Under the pieces are notes generated by a model. It was not told where the DNA came from. It was given only the letters and a program-made list of their open reading frames with translations, and did no database searches. This document shows, one piece after another, positions 61,065 through 64,000 of a DNA stretch of 64,000 nt. Position numbers and translations under genes: made by a program. How positions within the stretch are numbered: the first letter of the stretch is position 1; every line of letters begins with the position of its first letter. Location: assembly GCF_000717595.1 (NCBI RefSeq), contig NZ_JNZO01000004.1:62001-126000 (forward strand), written 5' to 3'. Source of the stretch: Streptomyces flavochromogenes. Lineage in GTDB: Bacteria > Actinomycetota > Actinomycetes > Streptomycetales > Streptomycetaceae.

Positions 61065-61952
61065 TCAGGAACCGAGCGGGCAGGTGCCCCGGTACTCGTC
61101 GATCGTCAGGCTCGGCCGCGGCAGCGGGCACAGGAACTGGTCGTAGCGGGTGTCGTCGTCGATGAAACGCTTGAGCCAGGAGAGGCTGTACTTCGCGATC
61201 GTCGTGTTCGACGAGTTCGGCGTGAAGTGGGTGGCGCCGTTGAGCTCCAGATACGCCTTGTCGAGGGATCCGGGCAGGCTCTCGTAGAACGGCTCGGAAT
61301 GGGTGGCGACAGGGGCGATCGTGTCGCCGTCCGCGCCGATGACGAGCGTGGGCGTGGTGATCTCGGGCCAGGTCTTGTCCGTGTTCCACGCCGTGAGCGG
61401 CACGGCGGCCTTGAGCGAAGGCCGGCTCTTGGCCGCTTCGAGAGTGCCGCCACCGCCCATCGAGTGCCCCATCACACCGAGCCGGCTCGCGTCGACGCGG
61501 CCCCGCACCGCACTGCGCTGGGTCAGGTAGTCGAGTGCCGCGAGGAGTTGCCGCCCCCGGCTGTCGGGCTGGTCGACCGTGGTCAGGGTGTCGATGGTGA
61601 ACACCACGAAGCCCTGCGAGGCCAGCCTCGGCCCGAGCCACGCCACCGAGGACTGGTAGGCCGTGAACCCCGGCGAGATCACCACCGCGCCGAAGGTGCC
61701 GTCGCTCGTGGACGTCGGGTAGTAGATCGTTCCGCCGCCGAAGCCGCTGACGGCGAGCGAGGAGACGGCCGTCTCCCCGACGGCGTACGAGCCGCGCAGC
61801 GCCTCGATGCTCGACTGGGTGGGCGCCGGACCGCGCTCGTACGGATTGGCCGCGGCCGAGATCGCGGGAGTGGAACCGGCGGCCTGGGCGCCGGGGGCGA
61901 GCAGCAGGGTCAGACAGGCGGCGGCCATGGCCGCGCCGAGGTGTCGTGTCAC
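61065..61952 (-). CDS. Secreted cutinase/PETase-type polyester hydrolase
   Basis: A 295-residue exported alpha/beta hydrolase. Signal peptide to about residue 25 ([16 protein letters not shown]), then a domain strongly matching actinobacterial cutinases such as those of Thermobifida: [14 protein letters not shown] (72-85), [18 protein letters not shown] (90-107), [15 protein letters not shown]. The catalytic triad is Ser164 (MGHSMGGGG), Asp210 (GADGDTIAP) and His242 (NGATHFTPN). Phe96 and Met165 form the oxyanion side, and Trp189 (LTAWN) is the aromatic substrate-clamp residue. Two C-terminal Cys (FLCPLPR, TCPLGS) would form a disulfide. It hydrolyses polyesters or cutin outside the cell. GTG 61952 with GAGAGGA about 10 bases upstream. 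Confidence 0.9.
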   Translation of the reverse strand: MTRHLGAAMAAACLTLLLAPGAQAAGSTPAISAAANPYERGPAPTQSSIEALRGSYAVGETAVSSLAVSGFGGGTIYYPTSTSDGTFGAVVISPGFTAYQSSVAWLGPRLASQGFVVFTIDTLTTVDQPDSRGRQLLAALDYLTQRSAVRGRVDASRLGVMGHSMGGGGTLEAAKSRPSLKAAVPLTAWNTDKTWPEITTPTLVIGADGDTIAPVATHSEPFYESLPGSLDKAYLELNGATHFTPNSSNTTIAKYSLSWLKRFIDDDTRYDQFLCPLPRPSLTIDEYRGTCPLGS

Positions 61953-61980
61953 GACGGAGTCGTCCTCTCGTGTCGTGGGG

Positions 61981-62012
61981 TGGCCGCCGCCCGAGCGTCC
62001 GGGCGGCGGCCA
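61981..62012 (-). terminator. 13-bp perfect hairpin terminator
   Basis: TGGCCGCCGCCCG (61981-61993) pairs perfectly with 62000-62012 with a six-base loop, 90 bases after the aldehyde dehydrogenase stop and upstream of the polyester hydrolase gene on the same strand. Confidence 0.8.
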
Positions 62013-62101
62013 CGCCGTGATCTGGCCCGGCCACTGTCCGGTCGGCGCGCCCCACGGACATCGGCAGAATCGCCGGTCTTCTCCGAGAGGTACGACAGGC
62101 C

Positions 62102-63481
62102 CTAGCCCCGGCGTCCCAGCCGGACCGTGACCGTCTTCGGCCGCTGGTACTCCTGGAGTGCCAGCGTGCTCAGGTCGGTGCCGTGACCGGAGGCGCCGCG
62201 GCCGCCGTGCGGGAGTTCCGCCGTCTGCACGAGGTGACAGTTGACCCAGGTCTCGCCCGCGTTCAGTGCGGCCGTCAGTTCCAGGCCGGTCGTCAGGTCG
62301 GACGTCCACACGCTCGCGGCGAGGGCCTGCGGGACGCCGTTCGCCAGGGCGAGCGCTGCCTCCACCCCGTCGGCCCGTTGCACGGTGAGGAGCGGGCCGA
62401 ACACCTCCTCGGTGACCGCCGGGTCGTCGTCGGGGAGGTCGGCGAGCACCCGCGCCGGCCGCCAGTGTCCCGCCTCCTCGCCCGGCGCCGGGGCGATGTC
62501 CGCGACGCTGTTCCGCTTGGCGTCGGACGCGGCGACCAGCCGGTCGTAACGCTCCGCCTGCTCAGGGTTGTTGAGCGGGCCGAAGTCCCGGCCCGCCACC
62601 CGGGCGGCCATCGCCGCCGTCAGACCGGCGACGGCGTCCTCGTAGTTCTCCGGCAGGGTGATGACCCGCGCCGGAGCCGCGCAGCTCTGTCCCGCGTTGT
62701 ACGTGACGGCGGCGGCGAGCGACTCCCAGGTGTCGGCGGGCGCGTCCGGGAGGACGATCGCCGGAGCGTTGCCGCCCAGCTCCAGACTCACCCGCCGCGT
62801 CCCCGCGCGGACCGCCACGTCGGCCCCGGCCCGGCCGCTGCCCGTGAAGGCCACCATGTCCACCGCCGACTCGACGAGCAGCCGGCCCGTCTCCCGGTCC
62901 CCGGGGAGACCCACGAGGACCCCTGGGCCCAGGGCGAGCGCGGCGTGCTCCGCGAGGAGCTCCAGGCTGTCCGGTGTCGTCTCGGCCGGCTTCGCCACCA
63001 CGGTGTTCCCGGCCGCCAGGGCCGGCGCACACCGCCAGGCCGCCATCAGCAGCGGATAGTTCCACGGCACGACCACACCCACCACACCGACGGGCTCCCA
63101 GCGAACCCAGCTCTCGTGCCCCGTCACCAGCAGGCCCGCGGCCGGTGCCGTACGGGTCCTGGCCGCCGTCGCGAAGAACCGGAACAGGTCCGCGACCTGC
63201 TCGACCTCGCCCGCCGTCTCCGTCTCCGGCTTGCCCGTCCCGGCCCCCTCACGGGTCGCGTACTCCGCCGCGTGCTCCTCGACCAGACCCGCGAGCCGGT
63301 CGAGGCGCCGGCCCCGCTCCTTGGGCGTGAGCGCACTCCAGCCGGGCAGGGCGGCACGTGCGCCGGCCACGGCGGCCCGGACCTCGGGCAGACGGGACAG
63401 CACCGCCGTACCCCGCGGTGCCCCGGTACGGGGGTCGGTCAGTTCGGACACGGCGGGGGAGCCGCTTGCGTCGCTGGTCAT
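62102..63481 (-). CDS. NAD(P)-dependent aldehyde dehydrogenase
   Basis: A 459-residue aldehyde dehydrogenase. Landmarks: [23 protein letters not shown] (about 137-159), [12 protein letters not shown] (coenzyme loop), catalytic Glu in [16 protein letters not shown] (about 246-261) and nucleophile Cys in [12 protein letters not shown] (about 278-289). The family position is near gamma-aminobutyraldehyde dehydrogenases (PatD/PuuC-like), but the substrate is not certain. Start ATG 63481 with GAGAGG about 7 bases upstream. It follows the asparagine synthetase gene by 34 bases on the same strand, so probably one operon. Confidence 0.9.
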   Translation of the reverse strand: MTSDASGSPAVSELTDPRTGAPRGTAVLSRLPEVRAAVAGARAALPGWSALTPKERGRRLDRLAGLVEEHAAEYATREGAGTGKPETETAGEVEQVADLFRFFATAARTRTAPAAGLLVTGHESWVRWEPVGVVGVVVPWNYPLLMAAWRCAPALAAGNTVVAKPAETTPDSLELLAEHAALALGPGVLVGLPGDRETGRLLVESAVDMVAFTGSGRAGADVAVRAGTRRVSLELGGNAPAIVLPDAPADTWESLAAAVTYNAGQSCAAPARVITLPENYEDAVAGLTAAMAARVAGRDFGPLNNPEQAERYDRLVAASDAKRNSVADIAPAPGEEAGHWRPARVLADLPDDDPAVTEEVFGPLLTVQRADGVEAALALANGVPQALAASVWTSDLTTGLELTAALNAGETWVNCHLVQTAELPHGGRGASGHGTDLSTLALQEYQRPKTVTVRLGRRG

Positions 63482-63515
63482 GCGGGGGCCTCTCGTCCGT
63501 CGGGGTGGTGCCGGT

Positions 63516-64000
63516 TCACACGTCGTACGACCGCAGCCAGAGCTCCAGGGTGAGCACCAGCCACAACTTGCCGCCCTGCCGGGGCAGCAGAGCACCCTCG
63601 CCGCGCAGCCAGGCCCGGACCGTCTCCGGCCGGAACAGGCCGCGCTGCTGGGACCTGGGCCCGAGGAGGAGGTCCTGGCCGAGGTCGCGGAGCGGGCCCG
63701 TCAGCCACTGCTGGACCGGCACCCGCATACCGCTCTTGGGCCGGTCGACCACCGTGCCCGGGAGCAGGTCCCGTACCGCCTCCTTGAGGATCCACTTCTC
63801 CGCCGTGCCGCGGAGCTTGAAGGACGGCGGGGTGGCGAAGGCGTGGTCGACGACCGACCGGTCGAAGAGCGGGGAACGGCCCTCCACCCCCTGCGAGGAC
63901 GTCAGCCGCTCCACCTTGGTGAGGATGTGATGCGCGCCCTTGGTCCGCAGGTTGCAGTGGAGCAGCTGGTTGAGGAGGTGCCCCATCCGGTACGGGCTGC
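63516..64000 (-). CDS. asnB: Asparagine synthetase (glutamine-hydrolysing), C-terminal part
   Basis: The 3' portion of an asparagine synthetase B-type gene; the 5' end lies beyond position 64000. The visible 161 residues hold the end of the synthetase domain: HILTKVERLTSSQGVEGRSPLFDRSVVDHAF, then LKEAVRDLLPGTVVDRPKSGMRVPVQQWL (key part RPKSGMRVP, the conserved RPKxGF-like loop) and a C-terminal KLWLVLTLELWLRSYDV. Such enzymes make asparagine or amidate carboxylates in secondary or osmolyte pathways. Directly upstream of the aldehyde dehydrogenase. Which pathway cannot be told from this fragment. Confidence 0.85.
   Translation of the reverse strand, partial: SPYRMGHLLNQLLHCNLRTKGAHHILTKVERLTSSQGVEGRSPLFDRSVVDHAFATPPSFKLRGTAEKWILKEAVRDLLPGTVVDRPKSGMRVPVQQWLTGPLRDLGQDLLLGPRSQQRGLFRPETVRAWLRGEGALLPRQGGKLWLVLTLELWLRSYDV

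Overview
The window is a GC-rich (roughly 70%) actinobacterial chromosome segment, almost certainly Streptomyces or a close relative. Signs of this are third-codon positions that are nearly all G or C, frequent GTG starts, TAT and lipoprotein signals, a SigB-family stress sigma factor, an ectABCD hydroxyectoine operon, a class I cholesterol oxidase, SPW/DUF805 membrane proteins and a LuxR-type (LAL) regulator. I see no rRNA, tRNA, CRISPR array, intact transposon or phage module.

Layout. 0-7 kb: small housekeeping and stress genes (GNAT, YdeI-like, PfkB sugar kinase, a GNAT-AAA+ fusion, DUF805, SPW, cupin, DinB and SnoaL-like proteins). 7-12.2 kb: LysR regulator divergent from an MFS exporter, a carboxylesterase, and an orphan secreted NPCBM protein. 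12.2-17.5 kb: APC permease with a universal stress protein, an RraA-like protein and OsmC, then a decayed patch holding a deleted glutamine amidotransferase and a frameshifted methyltransferase. 17.7-22.4 kb: two-subunit molybdenum hydroxylase, then a MerR regulator divergent from an MFS exporter. 22.5-27.5 kb: a translationally coupled pair of secreted, membrane-anchored proteins (one with a VWA domain), a chimeric FtsX/haloperoxidase remnant, a flavodoxin-like reductase, an N-formylglutamate amidohydrolase and an RsbW-like ATPase. 27.6-36.3 kb: SigB-family sigma factor facing an eight-gene hydroxyectoine synthesis and uptake operon (ectABCD-ehuBCDA), then a secreted endonuclease I. 36.5-42 kb: an AsnC/Lrp regulator divergent from L-asparaginase, aspartate ammonia-lyase (asparagine to aspartate to fumarate) and cholesterol oxidase. 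42-50 kb: a mixed set of redox, envelope and hydrolase genes. 50.4-53.4 kb: a T4-phage-like RNA repair pair (Rnl1-type RNA ligase plus polynucleotide kinase/3'-phosphatase) followed by an RNase HI with an extra Cys/His tail. 53.6-64 kb: GNAT, 3-hydroxyisobutyryl-CoA hydrolase coupled to glutaminase, Nudix, methyltransferase, a LAL regulator with an altered Walker A motif, a PETase/cutinase-type polyester hydrolase, an aldehyde dehydrogenase, and the 3' end of an asparagine synthetase running off the window.

The most notable items are the RNA repair operon, the GNAT-AAA+ fusion, the contiguous ect-ehu osmolyte operon beside a stress sigma factor that carries a consensus promoter for its own family, the polyester hydrolase, and several gene fossils whose rearrangements can be read directly. 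Many gene ends carry strong perfect hairpins, which helps to define transcription units.
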